Assembly: GCF_003049725.1 (NCBI RefSeq)
Contig: NZ_QAGM01000015.1
Span: 23,927 to 87,926, forward strand
Length of the DNA: 64,000 nucleotides
Source: Oceanimonas marisflavi
GTDB taxonomy: Bacteria > Pseudomonadota > Gammaproteobacteria > Enterobacterales > Aeromonadaceae
Direction: 5' to 3'
Shown here: piece after piece, positions 17,582 through 26,833 of the stretch
Numbering within the stretch: position 1 is the first letter of the stretch
Layout of the letters: the number at the start of each line of letters is the position of its first letter
Translations under genes and position numbers: made by a program
The notes under the pieces: model-generated
Databases searched by the model: none
What the model saw: the letters and a program-made list of their open reading frames with translations, nothing else
Told to the model about the DNA's origin: nothing

Positions 17582-19522
17582 TTATGATGCTGCGGTTTCG
17601 GCGCTCACCGTGGTCTCCGGCTCAGCATCCCCCTCATCGGCGCGCCGGCCCAGCAGGCGCAGGCCGGCGGCCATGGCCAGGGAGCAGATGATAATGCCCA
17701 GCCACCAGGGCATGCCATAGGCCACGGGCACCACGCCAAACAGGGTAGCGATCACCCCCACAAACAGCGCATAGGGCAGCTGGGTGCGCACATGCTCCAC
17801 CAGACCACAGCCCGAGGCCATGGCGGCCAGAAGGGTGGTTTCGGCCAGGGGCGAACAATGATCCCCCCATACCGCGCCGGCCAGCACCGCCGCCACCGAG
17901 GCGTAGAACAGGTGCATGGCGTCCGGGTCGCCGGCCAGGCCATGGTGCTGCAGCACCGCCCAGGCCAGCGGCACCACCAGGGGCATCATGATGCCCATCA
18001 CGCCCCAGGACGAGCCGGTGGCAAAGGCGGTAAAGGCCGACAACACAAACACGCTCACCGGGATCAGCTCCGGCTGCAGGCTGTCGCTGAGCACGCTCAC
18101 CAGGTAATCGCTGGTGTTCAGGGTCTCGTTCACCGACGACAGCGCCCAGGCCATCATCAGAATGGTGATGGGCAGCAGCATCGACTTCACCCCTTCAAAC
18201 CAGTAATGGGCGGCCTCGTCCATGCTCAGCAGGCCCTGCAGCCGGGTCATCACCAGCGCCACCAGGGTGCTGAGCAGAGAGCCCCACATCATGGCGGTAA
18301 AGGAATCGCTGTTGCCAAACACGTCACGCAGGCCGGCCTCGGCGGGAAAGCCCAGCTCACTCATGCCGGTATACCAGATACCGCCAAGGGTGGTGAGCAC
18401 CAGCACCGTCATGGGAATAATGGCGTTCAGCGCGCGGTGGGGAATGCCCGGCTTGGCATCTATGCTGGCTTCCTCGGCGATGGCTTCCCGGTCGGTGAGG
18501 GCATCGTCCGCTTCCGCCTGCCGGCGTACCGCCCGCTGCTCGGCCCTGAGCATGGGACCAAAATCCCGGCCACTGAGGCTGATCATAAACACGAACAACA
18601 GCGCCAGAATGGGATAGAAGCTGTAGCTGATGGAAGCCATAAACACGCCGTAAGCGGAGCCGTCAAAACCGTCCACCAGGCCGAGGGCCTCATCAATCAG
18701 CCCCACCTGAAAACCGATCCAGGTGGTCACCAGCAAAATGGCCGACACCGGAGCAGCGGTGGAGTCCACCAGGTAGGCCAGCTTTTCCCGGGAGATACGC
18801 AGCCGGTCGGTGATGTTGCGCATGGTATTGCCGACGATCAGCGCATTGGCGTAGTCGTCAAAGAAAATGGCGGTGCCCAGCAGCCCCGTGGTGGTCTGGG
18901 CGCTGCGCCGGCCGCGTACGAAGCGGGTAATGTGATGAGCAATGCCGACGGTACCGCCGTTGCGGGAGATGATGCCCACCATGCCGCCGATCAGCAGGCA
19001 GAACAGCACCACCGACATATGCTCGGCGTCGCTGGCGGCGGCCAGCACGTGCACGTTCACCGAGTCGAGCACGCTGCTGAGCAGCTTGTCGCCGGCCAGG
19101 CCATAGCCCAGCCAGCCGCCACAACAGATGGCCACAAACAGCGCCAGTATCACCTGCCGGAACGCCAGCGCCAGCACAATGGCCAGCAGCGCCGGCACCA
19201 CCGACAGCCAGGCGGCAATGGCCGGGCTGGCCGCTTCGGCAAGCACAGCACCTGCCTCGCTCTGCAGGCTGAGCGCCAGGCTGTCGGCCTGGGTCAGCAG
19301 CTCTATGGTCGCCTCGCCATCTTCAAGGGTCACCGGCTGGCGGTTTTCTTCCTGCACCAGCCAAAGCGGCCCGGTGCCGGTCACCGTCACTTCAAAGGGA
19401 ATGCCCTTCAGCACCAGGGCCGGGGCTTCAAGGGTGGGGCCATCGGCCCGGGCCAGCCCGGGCAGCAGTAAAACAAGGGCAAGCAGCGGCATCAGCCAGC
19501 GGCGCATGTTACATCCTTCCAT
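17582..19522 (-). CDS. NhaC-type transporter with N-terminal signal and extracytoplasmic segment
   Basis: 646 residues. About 100 residues precede the NhaC-like antiporter core: a signal-like hydrophobic start, then a soluble beta-rich stretch, then roughly twelve membrane spans. Core motifs such as FFDDYANALIVGNTMRNITDRL, STAAPVSAI and AFATGSSWGVMGIMMPL are those of the NhaC superfamily of Na+/H+ or substrate antiporters. It lies 14 bases downstream of the PuuA-like gene, in the position where a polyamine permease (PuuP) would be expected. Either ATG at 19522 (AGGAGA upstream) or 19507 is a possible start. Amine transport is my inference. Confidence 0.85.
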   Translation of the reverse strand: MEGCNMRRWLMPLLALVLLLPGLARADGPTLEAPALVLKGIPFEVTVTGTGPLWLVQEENRQPVTLEDGEATIELLTQADSLALSLQSEAGAVLAEAASPAIAAWLSVVPALLAIVLALAFRQVILALFVAICCGGWLGYGLAGDKLLSSVLDSVNVHVLAAASDAEHMSVVLFCLLIGGMVGIISRNGGTVGIAHHITRFVRGRRSAQTTTGLLGTAIFFDDYANALIVGNTMRNITDRLRISREKLAYLVDSTAAPVSAILLVTTWIGFQVGLIDEALGLVDGFDGSAYGVFMASISYSFYPILALLFVFMISLSGRDFGPMLRAEQRAVRRQAEADDALTDREAIAEEASIDAKPGIPHRALNAIIPMTVLVLTTLGGIWYTGMSELGFPAEAGLRDVFGNSDSFTAMMWGSLLSTLVALVMTRLQGLLSMDEAAHYWFEGVKSMLLPITILMMAWALSSVNETLNTSDYLVSVLSDSLQPELIPVSVFVLSAFTAFATGSSWGVMGIMMPLVVPLAWAVLQHHGLAGDPDAMHLFYASVAAVLAGAVWGDHCSPLAETTLLAAMASGCGLVEHVRTQLPYALFVGVIATLFGVVPVAYGMPWWLGIIICSLAMAAGLRLLGRRADEGDAEPETTVSAETAAS

Positions 19523-19536
19523 GGGACTTTCTCCTG

Positions 19537-20922
19537 TCAGACCGAACGCAGATACCAGTCATACTCCTGAGAGCTGACGTGGCGCATAAACAATTGCCGC
19601 TCACCGTAGCGGTTGGCGTGGTACACCCGGCAAAACTCCTGGCCCAGATATTCCGGCAGGATCTCGTTTTGCTGCCACTGATCCAGCGCCTGGATCCAGC
19701 TGTTGGGCAGGCTGGGCGGGTGGCTGGCGTAGGCGTTGCCGCTCACCGGCTCGGATGCGGTCAGCTGTTGGGTCAGGCCATAATGAATGCCGGCCAGTAT
19801 GCTGGCCACCAGCAGGTAGGGGTTGGCGTCGGCACCGGCCACGCGGTGTTCCAGCCGGCGGGCCGCGGGGTTGCCACCAGGCACGCGCACCGCCACAGTG
19901 CGGTTGTCGGCACCCCAGGTCTGGCTCATGGGCACGTAATAGCCGGGCTGAAAACGGCGGTAGCTGTTGGCGTTGGGGGCAAACACCACCATGGACTCGG
20001 GCATCAGCGCCAGCACCCCGGCCACCGCCTGTTGCAGCAGCTCGTTGCCCAGCGGGCTGTCGTCCCGGCTGCAGAAACGGTTATTGCCCTCGTTGTCGAT
20101 AAGGCTCACATGAATATGAGTGCCGCTGCCCGCCTCCTGGTTGTAGGGCTTGGCCATAAAGGTGGCTTCCATGCTGTGGCGGGCCGCCACTCCCTTGATC
20201 AGTCGCTTGAGCAACACCGCTTCGTCGCAGGCCTGCATGGCATCGGGTCTGTGCTTGAGGTTGATCTCGAACTGGCCCGGGGCGCACTCGGCAATGGCGG
20301 TGTCCACCGGCAGCTTCTGGATCATGGCCGCCTGCTGAATGCTCTCGATAAAGTCGCAGTAGTCATCGAGATCCGACAGCGAATACACCTGACACTGACG
20401 ATCCCGTTTGCCGCTCACCGGCGACACCGGCGGCTGCAACTGATGCTCGTCGTCCCGATCCCGGTCGATCACATAAAACTCGGTTTCCACCGCCACCACC
20501 GGGGTCAGCCCGAGATCAGAAAAACGATCCAGCACCCGCTGCAGCACATGGCGGGGATCGTACACAAAGGGGCTGTGATCGTTCTCAAACATGCTCATTA
20601 ACAGCTGGGCACAGGGCCTGTCCTGCCAGGGCACCCGGCTCAGGGTGCCGGGCACCGGAAAGCACAGCCGATCGCCCTCGCCCTGATCCAGCCCCAGGCC
20701 GGTTTCCTCAATGGTGTTGCCGTTAATGTCGAGGGCAAACAGCGAGGCCGGCAGGCAGACCCCTTCTTCATAGGCCTTGAGCAGACTGTCTCTGGGAATA
20801 CGCTTACCGCGGATCACCCCGTTGATGTCACCGATCATCAGATCGATGGAATTGATATCCGGGTTTCGTTCCAGAAACTCCCGGGCCTCTTGCATGCCCC
20901 TGTCACTCATGGTGACCTCCAT
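19537..20922 (-). CDS. puuA: Gamma-glutamylpolyamine synthetase (glutamine synthetase family)
   Basis: 461 residues with glutamine synthetase folds: the beta-grasp N-terminus (IDLMIGDINGVIRGKRIPRD) and the catalytic domain with VAVETEFYV, GSGTHIHVSL and NPAARRLEHRVAGADANPYL. The PuuA/GlnA3-type proteins ligate glutamate to putrescine or related amines using ATP. It is divergent from puuD over a 251-base promoter region holding a PuuR-like operator. An alternative start four codons downstream (MSDRG) is possible. Which amine is preferred is not visible. Confidence 0.9.
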   Translation of the reverse strand: MEVTMSDRGMQEAREFLERNPDINSIDLMIGDINGVIRGKRIPRDSLLKAYEEGVCLPASLFALDINGNTIEETGLGLDQGEGDRLCFPVPGTLSRVPWQDRPCAQLLMSMFENDHSPFVYDPRHVLQRVLDRFSDLGLTPVVAVETEFYVIDRDRDDEHQLQPPVSPVSGKRDRQCQVYSLSDLDDYCDFIESIQQAAMIQKLPVDTAIAECAPGQFEINLKHRPDAMQACDEAVLLKRLIKGVAARHSMEATFMAKPYNQEAGSGTHIHVSLIDNEGNNRFCSRDDSPLGNELLQQAVAGVLALMPESMVVFAPNANSYRRFQPGYYVPMSQTWGADNRTVAVRVPGGNPAARRLEHRVAGADANPYLLVASILAGIHYGLTQQLTASEPVSGNAYASHPPSLPNSWIQALDQWQQNEILPEYLGQEFCRVYHANRYGERQLFMRHVSSQEYDWYLRSV

Positions 20923-20958
20923 GTTGTGTTTTAGTAACCATCCAGAATGTCATTTGTT

Positions 20959-20973
20959 ATAGGATAATGAACA
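20959..20973. promoter_or_regulatory. PuuR-like operator in the puuA / puuD divergent promoter
   Basis: ATAGGATAATGAACA matches 12 of 15 positions of the E. coli PuuR site as I remember it (AAAATATAATGAACA), with the TAATGAACA half intact. It lies 37 bases upstream of the puuA start. A PuuR-type gene lies in the same cluster. Confidence 0.6.
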
Positions 20974-21173
20974 AATCAAGACAATCACTCAAGCACCCCA
21001 AAGGTTAACACATTGTGAAAAAGAGTTAACCTCGTCACATTATTTAAACCATTACTCGCTTTTAAAGCCGTTATTTACTGGATTTTGTGCGATTGCCGTG
21101 CTTCCATGCCGTTATGGATTCGGCACACGGAGCCGTTGAATATATAAACCATACGGTTTGAGCAGGTGACACT

Positions 21174-21935
21174 ATGGAAAGAATAATGCACAAGCCCCTG
21201 ATCGGCGTGACCGCCTGTCAGCGACAGATTGAAGGGCACCATTGCCATATGGTGGTGAACAAGTACGTGGACGCCCTGCGCCACTCGGCGAACGTGGAGG
21301 TGGTGCTGCTACCGGCCCTGGCCGAAGGCCTGAACGAAGGGATCCTCGAGCGGCTCGACGGCCTCTGCCTGACCGGCAGTTACAGCAATGTGGATCCGCG
21401 TTATTACGCCACGGATCAGGATCGTGCTGACTGCCGGCTGGATCCGGATCGGGACGGATCCGCGCTGTCACTGATCCGCACCGCCCGCAAGCTGCAACTG
21501 CCGCTGCTGGGGATCTGCCGCGGCCTGCAGGAAATGAACGTGGCCTGGGGCGGCAGCCTGCGCCAGCCACTGCAGGCGCTGCCCGGCCTGATGGATCACC
21601 GCGAGCCGGACACCGACGGGGTGAACTCTCATTACGAACCGGCCCACGCCCTCAGCCTGAACCCGGACGGCATGCTGCACCGGCTGACCGGTGAGCTGAA
21701 CTTCGAGGTGAATTCGCTGCATCAGCAGGGCATCGACCGCCTGGGGCAAGGCCTGATGGCCGAGGCGCTGGCGCCGGACGGCCTGGTGGAAGCCATCAGT
21801 GATCCCACCCTGCCCTTTGCCCTGGGCGTGCAGTGGCACCCGGAATGGCGCACCGACGAGCACCCGCTCTACGCCGCCATCTTTACCGCCTTTGGCACCG
21901 CCTGCGCCCACTACCGGGACACCATCAAGACCTGA
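21174..21935 (+). CDS. puuD: Gamma-glutamyl-GABA hydrolase
   Basis: A 253-residue class I glutamine amidotransferase-like hydrolase (E. coli PuuD has 254). It frees GABA from gamma-glutamyl-GABA. The nucleophile is C115 in GICRGLQE, with the histidine/glutamate of GVQWHPEW near the C-terminus. ATG 21174 (CAGGTG upstream) and ATG 21186 are both possible starts. It opens the rightward polyamine operon. Confidence 0.93.
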   Translation: MERIMHKPLIGVTACQRQIEGHHCHMVVNKYVDALRHSANVEVVLLPALAEGLNEGILERLDGLCLTGSYSNVDPRYYATDQDRADCRLDPDRDGSALSLIRTARKLQLPLLGICRGLQEMNVAWGGSLRQPLQALPGLMDHREPDTDGVNSHYEPAHALSLNPDGMLHRLTGELNFEVNSLHQQGIDRLGQGLMAEALAPDGLVEAISDPTLPFALGVQWHPEWRTDEHPLYAAIFTAFGTACAHYRDTIKT

Positions 21936-22025
21936 CAGCAGGCTCATTCGAACAAGAGGGGACAGGCCGTTGCCGAAGCCATGGCCTGTATCCGAGATAG
22001 TCACATGAACGAAAAGGACACCATC

Positions 22026-23387
22026 ATGCATCAGTACAACACTCAAGAACTGCGCCAGCAGGACGGCCAGCACCACCTGCACCCCTTTACCGACACCAAG
22101 GATCTGGGCAGCAACAGCCGCATCATCACCGGCGCAGAAGGCATCTATATTATTGATTCGGAAGGCAACCGCATTCTCGACGCCATGGCCGGCCTGTGGT
22201 GCGTCAACCTGGGCTATGGCCGCCGGGAGCTGGTGGAGGCCGCCACCGCCCAGATGACCGAGCTGCCCTACTACAACAACTTCTTCAAGACCGCCCATCC
22301 GCCGGCGATCAAACTGGCCCAAAAGCTCACCGAGCTGGCCCCCGAGCACATCAATCATGTGTTCTTTACCGGCTCCGGCTCCGAGTCCAACGACACGGTC
22401 GTGCGCATGGTGCGCCGCTACTGGCAGCTCAAGGGCCAGCCGGAGAAAACCGTGATCATCGGCCGGCGCAACGGCTACCACGGATCCACCGTGGCCGGCG
22501 CCAGCTTGGGTGGCATGGCACCCATGCACGAGCAGGGCGGTCCCATGCTGGCGGACGTAGAGCACATTGCTCAGCCCTACTGGTTTGGCGAAGGCCGGGA
22601 AATGAGCCCGGAAGCATTCGGCCTGCTGGCGGCCCGCTCCCTGGAGCAAAAAATCAAGGAGCTGGGCGTGAACCGGGTGGCGGCCTTTATCGCCGAACCG
22701 GTGCAGGGCGCCGGCGGCGTGATCATTCCGCCCGAGAGCTACTGGCCCGAAATTCAGCGCATCTGCGATCACTACGGCATTCTGCTTATTGCCGACGAGG
22801 TGATCTGCGGCTTTGGCCGGCTGGGACAGTGGTTCGGCAGCCAGCACTTCAACATCAAGCCCGATCTCATGCCCGTCGCCAAGGGCCTGTCTTCCGGCTA
22901 TCTGCCCATCGGCGGCGTGCTGGTGGGCGACCGGGTGGCCGACACCCTGATCGAGCAGGGCGGCGAGTTCTACCACGGCTTTACCTATTCCGGTCACCCG
23001 GCCTGCGCCGCCGTGGCCCTGCGCAATCTGGAGCTGATGGAACAAGACGGCGTGCTCGAGCAGGTACGCGAGGTAACCGCGCCCTACTTTGCCGAGCGCT
23101 GGGCCAGCCTGGCCGATCACCCTCTGGTGGGCGAGGCCCGCAGCCTGGGGCTGCTGGGTGCCCTGGAGCTGGTGGCCGACAAGACCACCATGGCCCGCTT
23201 TGAGCCGGGCATCGGCGGCCGCTGCCGGGACAACTGCTTTAATACCGGCATAGTGATGCGCTCCGTGGGCGAAACCATGGTGGTGTCGCCGCCCCTGGTG
23301 ATCACCAAAGCTGAAATTGACGAGCTGGTGCGTCTGGCCCGGGAAAGCCTGGACGCCACCGCCCGCCAGCTGGGCATCATGGACTGA
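22026..23387 (+). CDS. spuC: Class III aminotransferase, putrescine/polyamine type (SpuC-like)
   Basis: 453 residues from the chosen start. It is a PLP enzyme with K286 in PVAKGLSSGYLPIGG and D257 in IADEVICGFGR. The sequence closely follows putrescine/spermidine:pyruvate aminotransferases (SpuC). ATG 22026 is preferred over two upstream in-frame ATGs because AAGGA lies eight bases before it and the length fits the family. In this cluster it occupies the place of the PuuB oxidase and probably deaminates putrescine or its gamma-glutamyl derivative. Confidence 0.9.
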   Translation: MHQYNTQELRQQDGQHHLHPFTDTKDLGSNSRIITGAEGIYIIDSEGNRILDAMAGLWCVNLGYGRRELVEAATAQMTELPYYNNFFKTAHPPAIKLAQKLTELAPEHINHVFFTGSGSESNDTVVRMVRRYWQLKGQPEKTVIIGRRNGYHGSTVAGASLGGMAPMHEQGGPMLADVEHIAQPYWFGEGREMSPEAFGLLAARSLEQKIKELGVNRVAAFIAEPVQGAGGVIIPPESYWPEIQRICDHYGILLIADEVICGFGRLGQWFGSQHFNIKPDLMPVAKGLSSGYLPIGGVLVGDRVADTLIEQGGEFYHGFTYSGHPACAAVALRNLELMEQDGVLEQVREVTAPYFAERWASLADHPLVGEARSLGLLGALELVADKTTMARFEPGIGGRCRDNCFNTGIVMRSVGETMVVSPPLVITKAEIDELVRLARESLDATARQLGIMD

Positions 23388-23397
23388 GGAGGCAATC

Positions 23398-24891
23398 ATG
23401 AGCCAACACACTCTTGCCCACTGGCAAGCCCTGAGTGAAGGACTGCGGCCCGAGGGCCGCGCCTTTATCAACGGCCGCTACTGCGAGGCCATTTCCGGCA
23501 AACGCTTTGCCAGCTTTAACCCGGCCACCGGCGCCCAACTGGCCGAGGTGGCCAGTTGCGACGAGCAGGACGCCAGCCTGGCAGTAACCCATGCGCGCAC
23601 CGCCCTGACCCACTGGGCCGGACTGGCCCCGGCGGAGCGCAAACAGGTATTGCTGCGCTTTGCCGAACGGGTGGAAAGCCACGCCGAGGAGCTGGCGCTG
23701 CTGGAAACCCTGGACATGGGCAAACCCATCGCCAACAGCCTGAATGTGGATCTGCCCGCGGCGGTGCGCTGCCTGCGCTGGAATGCCGAGGCCATCGACA
23801 AGGTGTATGGCGAGATCGCCCCCACCACGTCCAGCAGCCTGGGACTGGTGACCCGGGAACCCCTGGGGGTAGTGGCCGCCATCGTGCCCTGGAACTTTCC
23901 GCTGATGATGGCCTGCTGGAAAATCGCCCCGGCCCTGGCCGCGGGCAATACCGTGATTTTAAAGCCGTCGGAGAAATCCCCGCTCAGCGCGCTGCGGCTG
24001 GCGGCCCTGGCGTTTGAAGCCGGACTGCCCGCCGGCGTGCTGCAGGTGCTGCCCGGCTACGGCCATACCGTGGGCAAGGCCCTGGCGCTGCATATGGACG
24101 TTAACGCCCTGGCCTTTACCGGCTCTACCGGCGTGGGCAAGTTGCTAACCCAATACGCGGGCGAGTCCAATATGAAGCGCACCTTTATGGAGTGCGGCGG
24201 CAAGAGCGCCAATATCGTGTTTGCCGACGCCGGCAACCTGGAGCATGTGGCGCAGCAGGCGGCCCAGGCCATTTTCTACAACCAGGGCGAGGTGTGCATC
24301 GCCGGCTCCCGGCTGCTGGTGGAAAACAGTATTAAAGATGAACTGGTGGAGCGCCTTGTGCATCATGCGGCCGCCTGGCAACCCGGCAACCCATTGGATC
24401 CGGCCAGCCCCATGGGCGCCATTGTGGATGCCACCCAGCTCGACGGCATTGCCGGCCATGTGGCGGCGGCGCTGAAACAGGGCGCGCGTCTGCGCACCGG
24501 CGGCGAGCCGGTAAGCATCAACGGTGGCCTGTATTTTGCCCCCACCGTGTTCGATGACGTGGATAACAGCATGGCCCTGGCGCGGGAAGAAGTTTTTGGC
24601 CCGGTGCTGGCGGTGATCGGCTTTGACAGCGCCGACGAAGCGGTGGCCATTGCCAACGACTCCCCCTATGGCCTGGCGGCGGCGGTATGGACCCAAAATC
24701 TCGACAAGGCGCTAACCACGGCCCGGCGGCTGGAGTCGGGTCAGGTGTTCGTCAATAACTACGCCGGCGGCGACATGACGGTGCCTTTTGGCGGTTACAA
24801 GCAGTCCGGCAACGGCCGCGACAAGTCACTGCACTCCCTGGCCGAATACAGCCAGCTGAAAACCACCTGGATAGAGTTCGGGGCGGGCTGA
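23398..24891 (+). CDS. puuC: Gamma-glutamyl-gamma-aminobutyraldehyde dehydrogenase
   Basis: A 497-residue NAD(P)-dependent aldehyde dehydrogenase. It has the general base glutamate in MECGGKSANIVF and the nucleophile cysteine in NQGEVCIAGSR, the PuuC/KauB-like variant of the motif. The start at 23398 is set by GAGGAGG directly upstream and 10 bases after the aminotransferase stop. It oxidises the aldehyde produced by the aminotransferase to the acid that PuuD then hydrolyses. A terminator follows at 24954. Confidence 0.9.
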   Translation: MSQHTLAHWQALSEGLRPEGRAFINGRYCEAISGKRFASFNPATGAQLAEVASCDEQDASLAVTHARTALTHWAGLAPAERKQVLLRFAERVESHAEELALLETLDMGKPIANSLNVDLPAAVRCLRWNAEAIDKVYGEIAPTTSSSLGLVTREPLGVVAAIVPWNFPLMMACWKIAPALAAGNTVILKPSEKSPLSALRLAALAFEAGLPAGVLQVLPGYGHTVGKALALHMDVNALAFTGSTGVGKLLTQYAGESNMKRTFMECGGKSANIVFADAGNLEHVAQQAAQAIFYNQGEVCIAGSRLLVENSIKDELVERLVHHAAAWQPGNPLDPASPMGAIVDATQLDGIAGHVAAALKQGARLRTGGEPVSINGGLYFAPTVFDDVDNSMALAREEVFGPVLAVIGFDSADEAVAIANDSPYGLAAAVWTQNLDKALTTARRLESGQVFVNNYAGGDMTVPFGGYKQSGNGRDKSLHSLAEYSQLKTTWIEFGAG

Positions 24892-24953
24892 TCGTCATGT
24901 GAAGCACCAGCAGGGTTGCCTTCTTCGACACGCTTCATTGAATGCCACTCATT

Positions 24954-24997
24954 AAAAAGCCTGCTGCGAACATACTTAATGTTCGTTCAGGCTTTTT
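24954..24997. terminator. Bidirectional terminator after puuC
   Basis: AAAAAGCCTG pairs with CAGGCTTTTT, and inside it CGAACAT pairs with ATGTTCG. The long A/T-flanked stem suits both the puuC and puuR transcripts, which converge here. Confidence 0.8.
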
Positions 24998-25006
24998 ACT
25001 TCGTCA

Positions 25007-25058
25007 CGGCGAGCAAGCTCGCCCCATGTACGCTCGGAAAATGCCTTCCATGGCATTT
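25007..25058. repeat. Two palindromic repeat units (REP-like)
   Basis: GGCGAGCAAGCTCGCC (7-base arms) is followed by AAATGCC / GGCATTT. Short palindromes of this type are common dispersed REP-like sequences in gammaproteobacteria. They lie in the gap between convergent puuC and puuR. Confidence 0.45.
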
Positions 25059-25120
25059 GACGGTCGGCTCCGGCAATCCCTGCTGTTGCTTCAGGAAGGT
25101 TCAGCGTCGTTTGATATGGC

Positions 25121-25699
25121 TCAAAAATGCTTGGCCGGCGTCGAGCAGCTGACGATGCGGCAGGGCTTATCGCTGTTATTGCGAAAGCGGTGGGGCTGGG
25201 TGGTGGAGAAGTAGTAGCTGTCGCCTTCCTTCAGCAGCCGGTGCTGGGCACCTATGGTGATTTCAATTTCCCCTTCGATCACCACGCCGGCTTCCTCGCC
25301 GTGATAGGCCATCATGTCGTGGCCGGTGTCCACGCCGGGAGGGTAGGTTTCCACAATAAAGGACATGGCCCGGTTTTTTCGGTTATAGCCCACCAGTTTC
25401 AGGGACAGGTTGCCGCTGCCCACGTCCTGCAGCTCGTCGGGGCTGAAAAAGATCTGATCGGTGTTTTCCAGATCCAGGGTAAAGAACTCCCCCACCGTCA
25501 TGGGAATGCCATCCAGGATCTTCTTCAGAGAGCTCACCGACGGACTGACCTTGCCCTGCTCAATCAGCGACAGGCTGGAGTGGGTCACGCCGGTGCGTTT
25601 GGCCAGCTCCCGCTGGGAAATATTGCGCATCAGGCGCACCGCCTTGAGGCGGGTGCCCACATCGTTGGCGTCGTCGCCGCCCTGCTTCGCCGTTGTCAT
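25121..25699 (-). CDS. puuR: XRE-cupin regulator, PuuR-like
   Basis: 192 residues with an N-terminal XRE helix-turn-helix (SQRELAKRTGVTHSSLSLIEQGKVSPSVSSL, about 25-60) and a C-terminal cupin domain (about 110-185, HGEEAGVVIEGEIEI). This is the architecture of PuuR, the repressor of putrescine utilisation that is relieved by putrescine. A matching operator lies between puuA and puuD. It converges with puuC. Confidence 0.88.
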   Translation of the reverse strand: MTTAKQGGDDANDVGTRLKAVRLMRNISQRELAKRTGVTHSSLSLIEQGKVSPSVSSLKKILDGIPMTVGEFFTLDLENTDQIFFSPDELQDVGSGNLSLKLVGYNRKNRAMSFIVETYPPGVDTGHDMMAYHGEEAGVVIEGEIEITIGAQHRLLKEGDSYYFSTTQPHRFRNNSDKPCRIVSCSTPAKHF

Positions 25700-25781
25700 G
25701 TTGCTCCGTTAATCAAAAAGAAAACCCTCGGGCAAATTCTACCCAATGGCAAAACAGGCTGTAAATTCAATTCCGTACCGC

Positions 25782-26780
25782 TCAGAGTCCGGCTCGCTCC
25801 AGCCGGGTGGCCATGTCGCTCAGTCCATCGAGGCCCTGAATATCCGTGGGCTGCAGATACAGCGGATAACGGGACAAATCGGCAAACAGCCGTGCAATCT
25901 CGGCCAGATGCGTTTTTTCCTGTTCCCGCCGCTGCGCCAGAAAGGTGCCGTCGGCTTCATCGGGCAGAATCCGGTTCACCACCAGACCGGCCAGGGGCAG
26001 TTTTTCTTCCTGCAGTGCTGTAACCGCCCGTTCGGTTTCCAGTATCGGCAGCTTTTCGGGGGTCAGCACGAACAACAGCGCGGTCTGGTCGCTGTCGGTC
26101 AGCAGCCGGCGAGTGCGCTGAAACAGCCGCTGGCGCGCCAGCAGGGTGTCGGTAATGGATTTGGTGCGTTCGTCCATGCCGGCGGTTTCGTGGGCCCGCG
26201 GATCGCCAAAGGGGCTGTCCACGTCCTTGCCCGGAGTCAAGTGATCCAGCACTTGCCCCAGTTTTTCCGAACGCTGGTTGCTTGTCAGCATCCCTTGCGT
26301 CCAGGCGGCCATGGCCTCGGGCAGGCTGAGCAGACGCAGGGTGTGACCGGTGGGTGCGGTGTCGAAAATCACCAGATCATGGGTTTGCATCCCTTCTTCC
26401 ATCACTCGGGCCATGCGCTCCAGCAGCGCCGCTTCCTGCGCGCCCGGCGACTGGCGGGTAAGGCGCATCTGCCGCTCCACCTCGCCGTACATCTCGGGCC
26501 GGGTAAAGCGCTTGAGCTGGGCCAGCACCCGGGCCAGGTGCTGCTCCACCTCGTGATCCGGGTCCAGCTCGAGGCCGTCGAGGTTGGGGGCCAGCCGGGT
26601 AATGGTGTCGCCGATTTCCCGGCCAAAGGCGTCGGCCAGGCTGTGAGCGGGGTCGGTGGATACCAGCAGGCAGCGCTTGCCCCGGCGGGCCGCCAGCAGC
26701 GCCAGCGACGACGACACAGTCGTCTTGCCCACGCCGCCCTTGCCCCCCACCAGCAATACGCGCTTGTCGGTCAGTAACAT
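25782..26780 (-). CDS. ArsA/GET3-type ATPase in a CstA operon
   Basis: A 332-residue single-domain ArsA-family P-loop ATPase with the deviant Walker A GGKGGVGKTT (12-21), STDPAHSLADAF (switch I region) and DTAPTGHTLRLL (switch II). Start ATG 26780 is set by GGAG seven bases upstream; a further in-frame extension lacks family resemblance. No ArsB, ArsR or ArsC gene is present, so arsenite export is unlikely. It follows the CC-ending protein and CstA gene on the same strand, suggesting a chaperone or targeting role for that membrane system. Confidence 0.85.
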   Translation of the reverse strand: MLLTDKRVLLVGGKGGVGKTTVSSSLALLAARRGKRCLLVSTDPAHSLADAFGREIGDTITRLAPNLDGLELDPDHEVEQHLARVLAQLKRFTRPEMYGEVERQMRLTRQSPGAQEAALLERMARVMEEGMQTHDLVIFDTAPTGHTLRLLSLPEAMAAWTQGMLTSNQRSEKLGQVLDHLTPGKDVDSPFGDPRAHETAGMDERTKSITDTLLARQRLFQRTRRLLTDSDQTALLFVLTPEKLPILETERAVTALQEEKLPLAGLVVNRILPDEADGTFLAQRREQEKTHLAEIARLFADLSRYPLYLQPTDIQGLDGLSDMATRLERAGL

Positions 26781-26800
26781 GTAATATCTCCAAATAGTAA

Positions 26801-26820
26801 GGCCGGCATTGAAGCCGGCC
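26801..26820 (-). repeat. Hairpin between ArsA-type and CC-protein genes
   Basis: GGCCGGC and GCCGGCC form a perfect 7-base stem in the 108-base gap. It is GC-rich without a U-tract. It lies beside the dispersed repeat at 26834. Confidence 0.45.
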
Positions 26821-26833
26821 CCGGTGTGCGAAA

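Noticed and set aside
17792..19471. 559-codon plus-strand frame opposite the NhaC-type gene
   Set aside because: Extremely histidine- and glutamine-rich low-complexity translation typical of antisense shadows in GC-rich genes.
21468..23471. 667-codon minus-strand frame opposite puuD and the aminotransferase gene
   Set aside because: Runs across two real genes and their spacer; no recognisable domain.
25782..26780. Arsenite-efflux ATPase
   Set aside because: Single ATPase domain, no arsR, arsB, arsC or arsD nearby, and it follows cstA.
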